Source of the DNA: Achatina immaculata
Taxonomy: Eukaryota > Mollusca > Gastropoda > Stylommatophora > Achatinidae
Assembly (NCBI GenBank): GCA_009760885.1
Contig: CM019716.1
Span: 6,543,938-6,607,937 of the forward strand
Length of the DNA: 64,000 nucleotides
Direction: 5' to 3'
The translations under genes and the position numbers were made by a program. Shown one piece after another: positions 35,455-47,700 of this stretch. How positions within the stretch are numbered: the stretch's first letter is position 1; the number at the start of each line of letters is the position of its first letter. The notes beneath the pieces are model-generated. The model searched no databases, was not told where the DNA came from, and saw only the letters and a list, made by a program, of their open reading frames with translations.

Positions 35455-36015
35455 TCTTATCTTATATCTTACATCCTTCCCGCGCGTTAGACGTCACATA
35501 GGACTCGCATAGTAGTTCGCCAAAATTTTCCTGTTTTCGGCGACCTTTTCAATCTTATCAATGGATTTTATGCCAACTAATTTGGTCTCTCTTAAGTTAA
35601 CAATGTCCTCTTTAGAGTTTCACCTGGTCGACCTCTTTTTCTTTGGCCTGTTGTATTCCACTTGATAGCTTGTTTAGGGATTCTTTGTTTCTTCTCATCA
35701 CGTGACCGATGTCTCCCTTCTGATCACCCATGAGACGGTTGTTGTTCGTTCATCTGCCTTATCTCTGTATTGTTCTTGAATTCGTTCCACATTATATCGA
35801 ATATTTTCATTAGTAACTTGTTTTGAAAAGAGTCTAATGTTGTCTTTTTCTTTAGTTGTTTTCCAGCTTTCACATGCATAAATGAAAGCGTGTATTATAT
35901 TTGAATTGAATAATCTTAGCTTGGTTTTTTGTGCTTATAACTTTTGAATGCCATATGTTCTCAAGATTCCTGAAGGTCAATGCTACTTTTGCAATTCTAA
36001 CTTCCTTTCTCCGTA
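35455..36015 (-). mobile_element. LINE 3' fragment, main family (second copy)
   Basis: A decayed, 5'-truncated copy of the same family; its terminus is at 35455-35500 (ACATCCTTCCCGCGCGTTAG on the plus strand). It lies end to end with the longer copy in the same orientation. Confidence 0.8.
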
Positions 36016-36049
36016 ACCTTATATGCGTTATTACGCTCTTTACTATAAG

Positions 36050-36285
36050 GCCACACTCTGAGGATACCCGACACCAGCGTAGCTAGGCGGGCACTGACCT
36101 GGAATCCTCAAGGAAATAGAAAATGAGGAGGACCTAGACTTACTTGGAGAAGAGAAATTATGACAGCGCACAAAGACAAGGGATACACATGGAAGGAAGG
36201 AGAGAATAATTCCAAGAACAGGGATGACTGGAGAGCCTTTATCCGTGGCCTATGGTCTCAAAGGAGTGAAAGGCGATGATGATGA
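36050..36285 (+). mobile_element. LINE 3'-terminal fragment, type 5
   Basis: The plus strand reads EGENNSKNRDDWRAFIRGLW then SQRSERR and a stop, followed by (GAT)n. A separate LINE family from its neighbours. Confidence 0.75.
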
Positions 36286-36289
36286 TTAC

Positions 36290-37235
36290 TCGCAGATTTA
36301 TTTATGACATAAAAAAGTCAATGGACTTTATATCTAGGTTAAACAGGATGCAGGCACTGAGTGGAAGTAGAAACTTTAGTTGGTAACCTACACACTTCTC
36401 GTTGTGTCAGTATCGTATACATTCCACGTTGATCTAACAAGATATACTTGGCACATACATGGCAGAATTACTTTTTTCTTTAAAATCAAATCAGAAAAAA
36501 TATTTACATTAATTTTCGCCATTTTGTTGTCCTTTTATAAAAATGATTCTCGTTATCAAAATTCCTGGGGGGGGGGGGGGGGGAGGGGAACGGACGGACA
36601 TGAGAGTGGAGGAAAGAAGGCATTTCTAACACGCGGAAGACAACAAGCCCCCCCCCCCCCCCACCAAACTTACCAAGACTAAAATAGAAAGACAGCTTGG
36701 AAAAGGGCCAACAAGAACTCCGAAAAAAACAAACGAGAAAATGCTAAGAAGAGAGACGAAATTTATCTGCACTGTGAGCCTAAATGGCTCTTAAGGTCAA
36801 TGGCAAAATGGGGACTGGTTGAACCTCTTCATTCCAAATAAACTTCGTGCCTGCGTGAAACAAAGAGTTGTTTTCTGTTTGAAGAGTCACAGAATGACGA
36901 GATAAACTTTTCGTTTTAGTGCAACGCTTGCCTGGCTACAAGTTTTCTCACTCTGAGAACATTGTAAAGCAGTGGTCTCCAAGCCTTTTTTCTTGATCTC
37001 GACCTTGAACCAGCAGTTGACCTACAACCTATGAAAAAGGTCAAATTAAATACAGAAATTTAACAAATACTTACTTCAGTGTAATATTTTAGTTTTTATT
37101 TCTAAAATTATAAACGTGGATGTCAAAATTTTTCTTAACGTATTACTTAAAAAAAATTTTTTTTTTTTGGGTAGTATCTTCTTGTGACACAAGCACCCCC
37201 CCCCTCCCCCCCCCCCCTTCAGGTTAGGAACCATT
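36290..37235. other. Intergenic with homopolymer runs
   Basis: Poly(G) at 36567-36587, poly(C) at 36648-36662 and 37195-37217, and a short LINE end at 36700-36800. No gene. Confidence 0.6.
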
Positions 37236-37237
37236 GC

Positions 37238-37495
37238 TGTAGAGAAACAAAAGGGAAATGTGACAGAAACACGAGAATTGGAAATGCGACAGAAACATGA
37301 GAAAGGGAAATGCGACAGAAACATGAGAAAGGGAAATGCGACAGAAACATGAGAAAGGGAAATGCGACAGAAACATGAGAAAGGGAAATGTGGCAGAAAC
37401 ATGAGAAAGGGAAATGCAATAGAAACATGAGAAAGGGAAATGCGACAGAAACATGAGAAAGGGAAATGTGACAGAAACATGAGAAAGGGAAATTG
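37238..37495. repeat. 26-bp minisatellite
   Basis: About ten units of GACAGAAACATGAGAAAGGG then AAATGC. The ORFs through it on the minus strand are artefacts. Confidence 0.9.
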
Positions 37496-37922
37496 TTGAA
37501 GAATATAACAACTTATTGCAGACGACTGATAAGACAAGAGTTCATTCTTATCCTGGCATGAGGGATTGACTTGTCTGATCTCCAAGTTTTCATTTCTTTT
37601 TTTTTTTGCACAAAATCAGGGAAGGAGGAGACAGGAGAGAAAGAACCAGGAGAAATATAACATTTGTTTAAGTATCTGAAAACAAAACAAAACTCTTTTT
37701 GCAATGAAATCAAGAAAATGTTCTGCAGTGGCTACATGAAGAAGTTTGTGGAGGTTACATGAAGAAGTTATCTCATGATCGACTTCTGCGAACCATGGGT
37801 GGTAAAGATCTCATCTCACCTCTGCATAAAGCTTATGTATAGTGGATCTTATGTCAACATATGATTGATTGATCTTTATTTCAGCAGTGGAGAATGCTGG
37901 GAAGCCCTTATCTAAGAAAATA

Positions 37923-39165
37923 TGAGGGGTGATTGATAAGTTCTCAGCATAAGGTACAAATACTTGGAACACATAGTTGATATTAGTGCATTTGTAGATC
38001 ATGTTAATGTAAGATTAAACACAAAGTTTCAAGAAATTAACTGCAACCAATTTTTTTTTACAGGCTATTGAAGTGGTAAGGTGTGGCAGAAACTGATCAT
38101 CGAACAGTCATCCCTACCTCTGCATCAAGGGCTTATCATCGAAGGAGATCCATGAGGATATGGTGGAGAGTGCCCCTTCTTACAGCAGTGAAGAAATGGG
38201 CAGCTCAATTCAAACATGGAAGGGAGAGTCTGGAAGATGATCCCTGTCCAGGAAGACCAAGAACGGTAACCACAGATGAAACCACCAGCAGAATCCATGA
38301 CATGATAATGAAGGATCGACGACTAACTGAGCAGTACATTGCTACTGAGTTGGGCATCTCCCAGGAATGTGTTCATGCCATTATTCACAATGATCTTCAA
38401 ATGACAAAGGTCTCTGCCCAGTGGGTCCTGAAACTTCTTGGAGCTGATCACAAACGACAGTGTCTCAACATGTCAAGAGACAATCTTGGCCATTTTTCTG
38501 CAGATCCTGAAACGTTGTGACTATGGATGAGACTTGGATTCATCATTTTCAACCAGAAAACAAAGAACAGTCAAAGCAGTAGAAACATCATGGATCCCCA
38601 CCTCCAAAGAAAGCAAGGGTGGTTCTGTCTGCAGGCAAAGTGATGGCTTCCATCTTTTGGGATTCAGAAAGTGTGGTATAGGTGGACTATCTTCAAAAGG
38701 ACAGAATGGTCACCAGTGCCTATTACGCTAATCTTGTGAAGCAACTGTGGGTCAAACTGAAGTAAAAGCATAGAGGGAAATTGACAAGAGTCATCTTTCA
38801 GCAAGACAATGCTCCAGTTCACAAGTCAGCGGTGGCAATGGCTGCCATTCATGAATGTGGCTTCCAGCTTCTTGAACATCCTCCTTACTCCCCGGATTTG
38901 GCCCCTTCGGACTATTACCTGTTTACCAAACTCAAAAAGGAGCTCAGTGGTTGCAAATTTGCTTCAGATGATGACATCATTCATGCTGCAGACCACTTTC
39001 TGCTGGCACAAATGCTAACTTTTACAAAGAAGGGATCTGTATGCTCTAGGATCGCTGGACTAAGTGCATAAACTTGCAAGGGGATTATGTTGAGAAATAA
39101 CCCAAAAAAGTTGTCCACAAATAATCCGTTGTCCCTTATGCCGAGAACTTATCAATCAACCCTCG
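37923..39165 (+). mobile_element. Near full-length mariner, frameshifted transposase
   Basis: About 1.24 kb with terminal repeats TGAGGGGTGATTGATAAGTT and, on the other strand, CGAGGGTTGATTGATAAGTT, flanked by TA duplications (37921-37922, 39166-39167). Transposase pieces: helix-turn-helix region (VKKWAAQFKHGRESLEDDPC, PGRPRTVTTDE), TMDETWIHHFQPE around 38520, IFQQDNAPVHKSAV near 38788 and PPYSPDLAPSDYYLF near 38883: the DDE/D catalytic blocks of a mariner. At least two frameshifts, near 38515 and 38575, plus an in-frame stop near 38763, inactivate it. Confidence 0.93.
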
Positions 39166-39184
39166 TAAACCACTGTTAACTCGA

Positions 39185-39620
39185 GTGTTCTTTTCATAAT
39201 CATCATCATGTGGTTTCTCCAGAATAAAGGTTGGCGGTAATGAGTCTCCAGTTCCCTGGCCGTGACAACCTATCCATTCTCTATGTTATCTTCCCATCTA
39301 CATTTCTGTCTTCTTCTTGCTCTTTTTCTTTCTACCTTTCCTTCTAGTATGGTCTTCAGTTTATTGTTGTTTTCTGATATGGCCAAAGTATTTTGTTTTC
39401 TTCATTTCTTTGAGAAGTTCACATTGCACTTCGAGCTGTTCTAATACTTGTGTGTCTGTTCTTGTCATTCTCCATGTTATATGACCTAGTTTTCTGCAGA
39501 ACCACATTTATGTTGTATTAATCTTTCTCTCCATCTTGTTTGCTCAGAGTCCAGGTTTTTGCTTTATACGGTGAAACAGAATAGATATAGCATTTTACAA
39601 ATCTTAATTTTGTTTTTATG
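39185..39620 (-). mobile_element. LINE 3'-terminal fragment, type 6
   Basis: Degenerate minus-strand frame with MWFCRKLGHITWRMTRTDTQ, LLKEMKKTKYFGHI and the end SLPPTFILEKPHDDD. Adjacent to the mariner right end. Confidence 0.65.
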
Positions 39621-39639
39621 GGCAGATTTCTGGATAACA

Positions 39640-41750
39640 GCATTTCTTTCGGTAAGTCAGTAATAAATGAGCTCAATCACATAATTGCCTGGCAACAGAA
39701 TCATGTTTACAAAGACGGGCAGTTGCACATTAAAACTGTTGTAGCTGCTCTGTATGTCCTAGACTCCATCACTAATGTATCCATGTATGAACATCTCTGA
39801 AGAATTATTTATTAAAATATTCTATACTCATTTATCTGAGGCAATTTCTTCCTCCCTCTTAATTCAAATCTTTCCTGAACTTTACACAATATTTAAAATT
39901 CCTTCAAATCTGCAAATGAACTATACAACCACAGCCACAACTGAAATATAATCAAAGTTATAACAAGCAACAATCATGTCCTCAGTTTTAATGTTTACTA
40001 ACTGTACACAACAAGTAACAGTAGAGTGAGTCTTTCTGTATGAGAAAAATGATGAGATATTTTAAGTTGACCAACAGGCATATTAATTTAAAATTTGTTT
40101 TCTCTGAGATGTTATTTTCTATGTCACTTTATAACATTGAACAAAAAAAATTTTTTTTAATTTTAAAAAAGATATTGTCATTCCAATCAAAATAAAAATA
40201 AAAAAAATTATTACTTATATTTCTGACATGAATGTCCAGAAAATCATGATGATTTACGATTGATAAATTTGTTGTGGCAAATCAAAAGAAGACTATCAGT
40301 CAGACTACTAAAGTATTGTTCAGTGACTGACTGGAAGATCTCACACTACGGAGAAGGCAGTACCATGGAAGTCCCGAGAAAACAAGTGAAAGAGCTCTTG
40401 GAAGCTACTGGAATATTTTGTCTGCATTCATCTACTGTGAACTCAGGTAGGGTGTTGTATTTATAGGACTGATTTTTAAGCTAATATTTTGTTTTTTCTT
40501 CATGCACTGATGGCCACATGTACACAGCACTCTGGAATGCTTGACCCTGCAGGCAAATATTCTTCACTTTTGGTGACTTTCCTCCACATAAATGTGTTGG
40601 GTGCCTATTTTTACATCTGGAGCTCTGGTAGCAGGTCTTCAACCCACAACCCTCTCACAAGACACACTGGACATTTATAATAATGCTACATTAGACCATA
40701 GAGTAGAATGGTCATTAGTCTTTTCAACCTACATGCAATGAGACTGGCTCTGTCATACATTACTACAAAAAGGATGCCTGACATTTGTATTCAGAAAAAA
40801 CAGAACCTCTATCTGCAAGGCCAGGCACAGCAGAGCAAACTCACATTTTTGTCAGTGTATTAAGACAAAATTAATTGAAAATATCATTTTCATCAAGAAA
40901 CAAGATCACCAGTGGATGATTTTATAGCAGCTGTGATGACTCTTGCTTAATTAACAAAGGAACAATTCAGAACCAAAAGAAATCACAATATAACAGAGCA
41001 AGAAGTACAAAATATTTATTAACAAGCTGTACCAATATGTTTCACGTTGGCAGTTTTTAAAATATAATTTTTAAAAAAAAGCATCAGTCAAAAAAAATGA
41101 ACACAGTCTTTACCATGCAAAGAAAAGACAATTTCTCCCATCAAAATTCTCCCATTCTTTGACTCATAATCTGAGGAATCAATCTTCTCTCATATTCAGA
41201 CATTTTGTACTGTGATATTTCTGCACTGAAATCATTTATTCACAAAATATTACCTTTAATAACTCTTCGATTTCCCCACTCAGAAATTTTATTTCAGAAA
41301 CTCAAACTGGAACCAACAAAAAAATACTGCATGCACTTCAACCACATTTAACCATGAAGAATAATTTTATAGACGATTATTCTGGCTGATTATATCAATC
41401 AAATTTTCATAAAACCAACCATGTTAGCTGCTGCTCTGCAAAACGAAGATTGACAGCTTCCATGCAAACCTGACATCAACTCTGCTATAAAAACCTGACA
41501 TAAACTTTGCTTAAAAACTGCCTTCTAAGATGAAAATAAGCAGAGGTGTGTAATTAAAAACATTCAGTACAGCCACAAGATGTTTTTATGTTTAGCTTTT
41601 CATTTCAAAGAGACTGCTGTCTCTCTCAATCATACTTTCTCTGAAAGTCATCCAAGTAGAAGTTCTGGTCTTGTGATAGATTTTAGCCAACGAAGGTCCC
41701 CAAGTTTCAAATTACAACATCAGGCAAGTTTCCAGTCTTCATCTGCATGG
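39640..41750. other. Intergenic / NUP93 3' flank
   Basis: AT-rich. Contains a decayed SINE-like stretch (40490-40680) and possible NUP93 3' UTR with AATAAA at 41235-41240 and 41015-41020 on the minus strand. No other gene seen. Confidence 0.5.
40490..40680 (-). mobile_element. Degenerate tRNA-derived SINE copy
   Basis: Shares GGCCACATGTACACAGCACT- and CCCTGCAGGCAAATATT-like blocks with 52165-52385, and a TACATCTGGAGC...CAACCC layout like 46130-46345. Confidence 0.5.
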
Positions 41751-41751
41751 A

Positions 41752-44700
41752 TCAGTTCATGAGCACTTCAATCTGCACTAGCCTGATGTTAGTGTCACCA
41801 GGCAGTCTGTAAGGCAACATGCCAGCAAACATGATCAGGGTCCTAGCCTGACTTCTCACATAATCCAGGTACTGAGGAACATCAATGAAAAAAAAAATCA
41901 AAGAAAGTTAACAAGAGATATCAACAAAATATCTTAGCCCTTTTATCATGCAAAAATTGGACAACCTTGGCCAGTAAAAGCCAAGCTTAGAAAAGAAATC
42001 ATCATCATCATCATGCAGTGCCGACTGGCGTTGTCTATTAAGCTTCTTCAGAGTACACGATCCTTCATGCAAGCCATCAGCTCAGTTGGTGATCTCCTCT
42101 CATACCATCCCATCAGACTGTCCAGTATCATTTCTCTTGGTCTTCCTCTTGATCTTCTTCCTTCTATTTTTCCTGTTGTTATAATATTTTCAATGCCCCC
42201 TCTTCTCATTGCATGTCCTATGAAAGTACATTGTCTCTCTCTTATCTTTTGGCAAGATTTTTTTGTCTCTCCAGCTCTTCTCATACATTCTTCATTAGTT
42301 ATTTTTGCTGTCCAGGGAATTCGCAACATTCTTCTAATAAACCACATTTCTGCTCCTTCCAATGATTTTTATGCAGACTTGCCTATTGTCCATGATTCAC
42401 TTCCATATAACAAGATAGGTTCAATATAGCATTTTAGGACTCATTTTCTAACATTCATAGATAAGGATGTGTTGGCTAATATGTTTCTCATTCTCTGAAA
42501 TGCAGTCTTTGCTTGGCCTATTCTGTTCCCAATTTCTGTTCTACATTTCCCATCTGAAGTTATTACTGCTCCAAGGTATCTGAATTCCTGCACCTGCTTT
42601 AGAATAGTTCCGTTTAATTTAATACTGCATGCTGGTGGATTCTGTTTCTTAGATATAACCATAGTCTCTGTCTTTTTGATGTTCAAAGTAAGGCCTTTCT
42701 GTTCACTTTCTTTGGCAACTTTATCCAAGAGATTTTGCAGGTCTTGTTGGTTCTCAGCTATAAGTACTGTGTCATCAGCATACCGAAGGTTGTTAATATT
42801 GTATCCTCCAATTTTTATGCCTGGTTCTGTGATGATCGTTCTTAGAATATTCTCGCCGTACAGAGAAAAAAGGTCTTGAGATAGTACACATCCTTGTCAC
42901 ACCCCTTGTTTTATAGGTTGATATTTTCCAGTTCTATTTTCAACTCAAACTGCTGCTTCTTGCTGCCAGTATAGATGTTTTACAATCCTCAGGTCTTTGC
43001 CATCTATGTTGATGTCTTCAAGCATTTTAATAATTTCATTATGTTTCACCTTGTTGAATGCCTTGGTGTAATCAATGAAGCATAAGTAGAGATCTTTCTG
43101 TACTTCTAAAGCTCCTTCTATCAGTGTTTGTAAACCATAAATGTCATTGTGTGTTCCCTTTCCTTCAACAAATCCAAACTGTTCCTCTGCCATTTCCATT
43201 TTTATCTTTTTCCCTGTTCTTCTCATGATTCTCATAAGTAGCTTCATTATGTGACATGAGAGGCTGATAGTCTGGTGGTCATCACATTCCTTTGCACCTG
43301 GTTTCTTTGGTAGTGCTAGAAAAGAAAGCTAATTTAAAAACAAAATGTAGTAAATTGTTTCTAATGGTTTTTTTAAAGGAAAATTGACATAGTTACTTAA
43401 TCATCATCATGAGCTCACAGTGCCAGGTAAACAGTTCATCTGAGCTGGTCTAGAGCATCTCTTTTTAACTTTCAATCTTGTCTTCCTGCACTGTGAAATA
43501 AACTACAGTAAACTCTTCATTCCCATGGGTGGTCAGAAGAAGAAGATGGACATGTGTCAGTCATGTAATGTGAAGAAACAACAACAGAATCCCAAAACAA
43601 GCTATCAAGTGGAACACAAAAGGCAGAAGAAAGAGGTCGACCACATGGAACTCTAAAGAGGACATTGTTAAGAGAGGCCGGTTTAGTAGGAATAACATCC
43701 CCTGATGAGGCTGAAAAGCTCGCCGAAAATGGGAAATCTTGGCAAGCTACCACGCAAGCCCTATGTGACGTTTAGCAGCACGGGAAGGATGTAAGAAAGT
43801 CTTCATTCAAACAAGTCTTGAGCCTCTGTAACTATTCTGTAAATCTGTTGTTCCATGCACCTTTGAGTTATATTTTACATGTTCATCTGGGACTGGTCTA
43901 ACATCTTTCTCTGTGTAGTCCAATCCTTTGCTTCTCTTGTTCTCTAGAAACTCCTACTAATCTCCAGGGTTCATTATTTCATTTCAGTCAGTCAGTCATT
44001 TGCATGTCCCTTACGGAACTTTGCCTCCCTAACAGCTCTCTTGTAGGCCTCTCAGTCAGTCAGTCATCTGCATGTCCCTTATGGAACTTTGCCTCCCTAA
44101 CAGCTCTCTTGTAGGCCTCTCAGTCAGCCAGTCATTTGCATGTCCCTTATGGAACTTTGCCTCCCTAACAGCTCTCCTGTAGGCCTCTCGGCCGTATTTT
44201 GTTTTACAGCAGTAAAAACATCTTAGTTACTATAGCAACTTACAGCATCTCTTCCCCCATCGTCAATGAATCCTGTCTTCACTTGAGTCTGTGAGCTGGA
44301 TGCTCTGCAATATTATAAACTACATATCAGATTCTTACACATCAAAACTGTGTCCTGGACACTGCGTTTAAAGAACTATCTCAGCAATAATTCCAAATTT
44401 TCATCTACAACTTTATGAAACCTCCTCAAAGTTGATGACCACATATTTAGGTCACCAGTGAACAACCCCATGAAAATGTAATCTTAATATAATATTAAGT
44501 GATGATGATGATGAATATAATATGCTGTTCATAGTTTGCTGGGGATGTGTAGAATGTTGAATAGCTTCATCACATATTTAATTTATATATTATATTGTTG
44601 AATATACAGATAAGAGTTTATACATATCAGTTGACCATTTCATATTTATTATTACTCCTTACCCTTGTATAATACCAGCAGCAAACTGAAACTGAAAGAA

Positions 44701-47700
44701 TGTGTTAGAGAGAAAGTTTGAGTGGTGATTGGCAGAATATTACATGGGCTTAAATATTCAACTCTTCACCTGAAAGAATGTGTTAGAAAAAAAGTTTGAG
44801 TGGTGATCGGCAGAATATTACATGGGCTTAAATATTCAACTCTTCACCTGAAAGAATGTGTCAGAAAAAAAGTTTGAGTGGTGATCAGCAGAATATTACA
44901 TGGGCCTAAATGTTCAACCCGATGAAAATAAAACTTTGTTCATCTGTTCTTTCAGAATGGAAGAAACAACAGCAGTGCTGGATTAGTTACTTTCAGCAAA
45001 ATAAGACTAAAAACAAATACCAAATACTTGAAAACCACAAATTTTATCATAAAAAAACAAACAAACCCAAAACACTCTAAATTAAGACACCAACCTGGTA
45101 CTGTTATATTTCTTGAGAAGGATGTTCATGGTTGCCAAGAGGATATCAGGCAGGCATTTTCGAATCTTGGAGGACAAGAAAAACAGAAAATGATAATCTT
45201 CTGACGTATACAATACACAGATATGATACAAGAAAGTGACAATGTTTATTATAAAAAGTTGTTAACTTGGACCACTTGTCAACAGTCTTCCTTGAGTGTA
45301 AGAAATGTGTTGTAGCTCTTCATTTGTCTTGTTTTCCTGAACAGTTTTTGTGGTTATGTTTTCGTCATGCCATCCCACACTGAAACTTTTACTGCTTGTA
45401 CCACAGATCTGAATGGTTTGAACTGTAACCTTCCAGTCCCTAGGCTACTGAGTTTCCCATGAATTTGTAACAGCTGGTGACTTAAGACAGAAAACTGGAG
45501 CCAGCCAATACCCTTCACCACATCTTCATAGAGTTCATAGTAATACTGACTTAGGGAGCAGGATTTGGTGAGATCCTCCAATGATTAAGTCTTCTCCTCC
45601 AATGATTAAGTCTTTTCCTCCAATGATTAAGTCATCTGAATCCACTCTGAGCTTTAAAACAACTTCCAACTTAAGATATGTGTTCATGCTCCAACATCAT
45701 CATGGTGCAACACCTCTCAGTTTCTGGGAATTAAGGGTAGAACAATGAGAGAGAAGATACGCTAATCTGCGCAAAATGTCCAAACGCTGGAACTTACCTC
45801 ATCTGAGTAATGTTTGAAATTGTTTACCCTGTGGTCCACTTCCTCAGGTGTAAAAGGCAACAACTGTATCTCTCGCATCAACTGAAAGAAATATTTTAGA
45901 GTTACCACAACAAGACAGTGTGAACGAATGTGAACTACCATATTCTTAAGCATGTAACATGTACATTATACAGTTTTTACAAACCACAGATCATCTCCTC
46001 CCTCCCGCATGCTGTACATGAAATATTTTACAGACAGTAGAGGTTTATGAGTAAAATGCAAGGTCTGACACTGATCCTATAGCTTGGGAACCATGAGTAG
46101 AAGGTAAGGTAAAGGTAACCTTGTCATGCCTTAGAGCCACATAGGGATATAGTGTTAGCGCCCGTATTTTCCTTACCTGTCAGCACACTAGAGGGTGATG
46201 TGGTAAGCATCATGCCTGGCTGCCTTTCCTTCCCCAACTCCAGAAGGTTAGTACCCATTTCTACAGTTAGGTGACTGGGGCACCTCCAGCTGGATTTGAA
46301 CCCCCGACCTCTGCCACAAGAGAGTAGTGCACTAACCACTTTGCCACTCATATGTCCAGAAGCAGAAGAGGAGAGACAAAAAGGTGGTTACAGAGCATGT
46401 TCTAACCAGTCATTATAAAACAAGGCTCAACTCCACCACTTTACTCAGCACCAGCGGGCACGTGTTCAAATACAAGACATATACCCACACCCGGTAGGGA
46501 AATGGCGGAGGCAAGACTGAACAGAGAACTAACATCAAGTTTTTTGTGACACTGAAGAAATCCAGGAAAGAAATTTCTCACTTATTGACAGAGGTTTACA
46601 GTGATGAGTGCTTGTCTCATGCACACATTTCTGAATGGCATAAAAAATTTTCAGAAGGCAGAGAAAGTATGAAATATAATGACCGTTAATTGGATTTTGC
46701 ACCACGACAATGTGCCAGCCATCAGTATGAGAGGCAGTTTCTGGCAAATCACAATCTCCCTAAGCCTTAGCACCCACCATATTCACCAGAACTGGCTCCC
46801 TGTAACTTCCACCTATTCCCAAAGATCATGCTGGTGCTCAAAGGAACCCAATTTTTTTGTCAGCAGAAGATGTGAAAGTGAAAACAATGGAGGTCCTCAA
46901 TAGGCTTTCAAAAATCTGATCTGCAGCAGAACTGCTGTGAAGATTGTCAGCATCATGTGCAGGCTTGATTCAAATCACTTTTTTTGAAGGAGATCACATC
47001 AGGTTTTCTCAGCTTACTCACTAAAATGAGATATAGGTCAGTCTCATATTTTTTTTGTTTTTTTGGGTCAGACCTCGTAGAAGCAGTAGGCTGGCCAGTC
47101 CTGGGATGACAAAAACTACAGGGCCTAATTTTTCAGCGAGACTCATACATGACAAATTTTCACCAAGAAAAAGAATCATAGCAGTGTTTTATAAAACCTC
47201 GTACGATTACCTGTTTATCAATAACTCAATCAAAAGTTTCAGTCAAGTCATTGATTTTTTTTTTAAAGAATTTTATTCACTTGTGAGTTAAGAACATACA
47301 AAATCTCCAATAACTATGATTCTATTCTCTCTCTCTCTTGATAACCATGATTCTATTCTCTCTCTCTCTCTTGATAACCATGATTCTATTCTCTCTCTCT
47401 TGATAACCATGATTCTATTCTCTCTCTCTTGATAACCATGATTCTATTCTCTCTCTCTCTTGATAACCATGATTCTATTCTCTCTCTTGATAACCATGAT
47501 TCTATTCTCTCTCTCTCTTGATAACCATGATTCTATTCTCTCTCTCTTGATAACCATGATTCTATTCTCTCTCTCTCTTGATAACCATGATTCTATTCTA
47601 TCTCTCTTGATAACCATGATTCTATTCTCTCTCTCTTGATAACCATGATTCTATTCTCTCTCTCTTGATAACCATGATTCTATTCTCTCTCTCTTGATAA

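Noticed and set aside
46110..46350. A tRNA gene
   Set aside because: Box A and B are present, but no cloverleaf end or terminator fits; the body matches a SINE.
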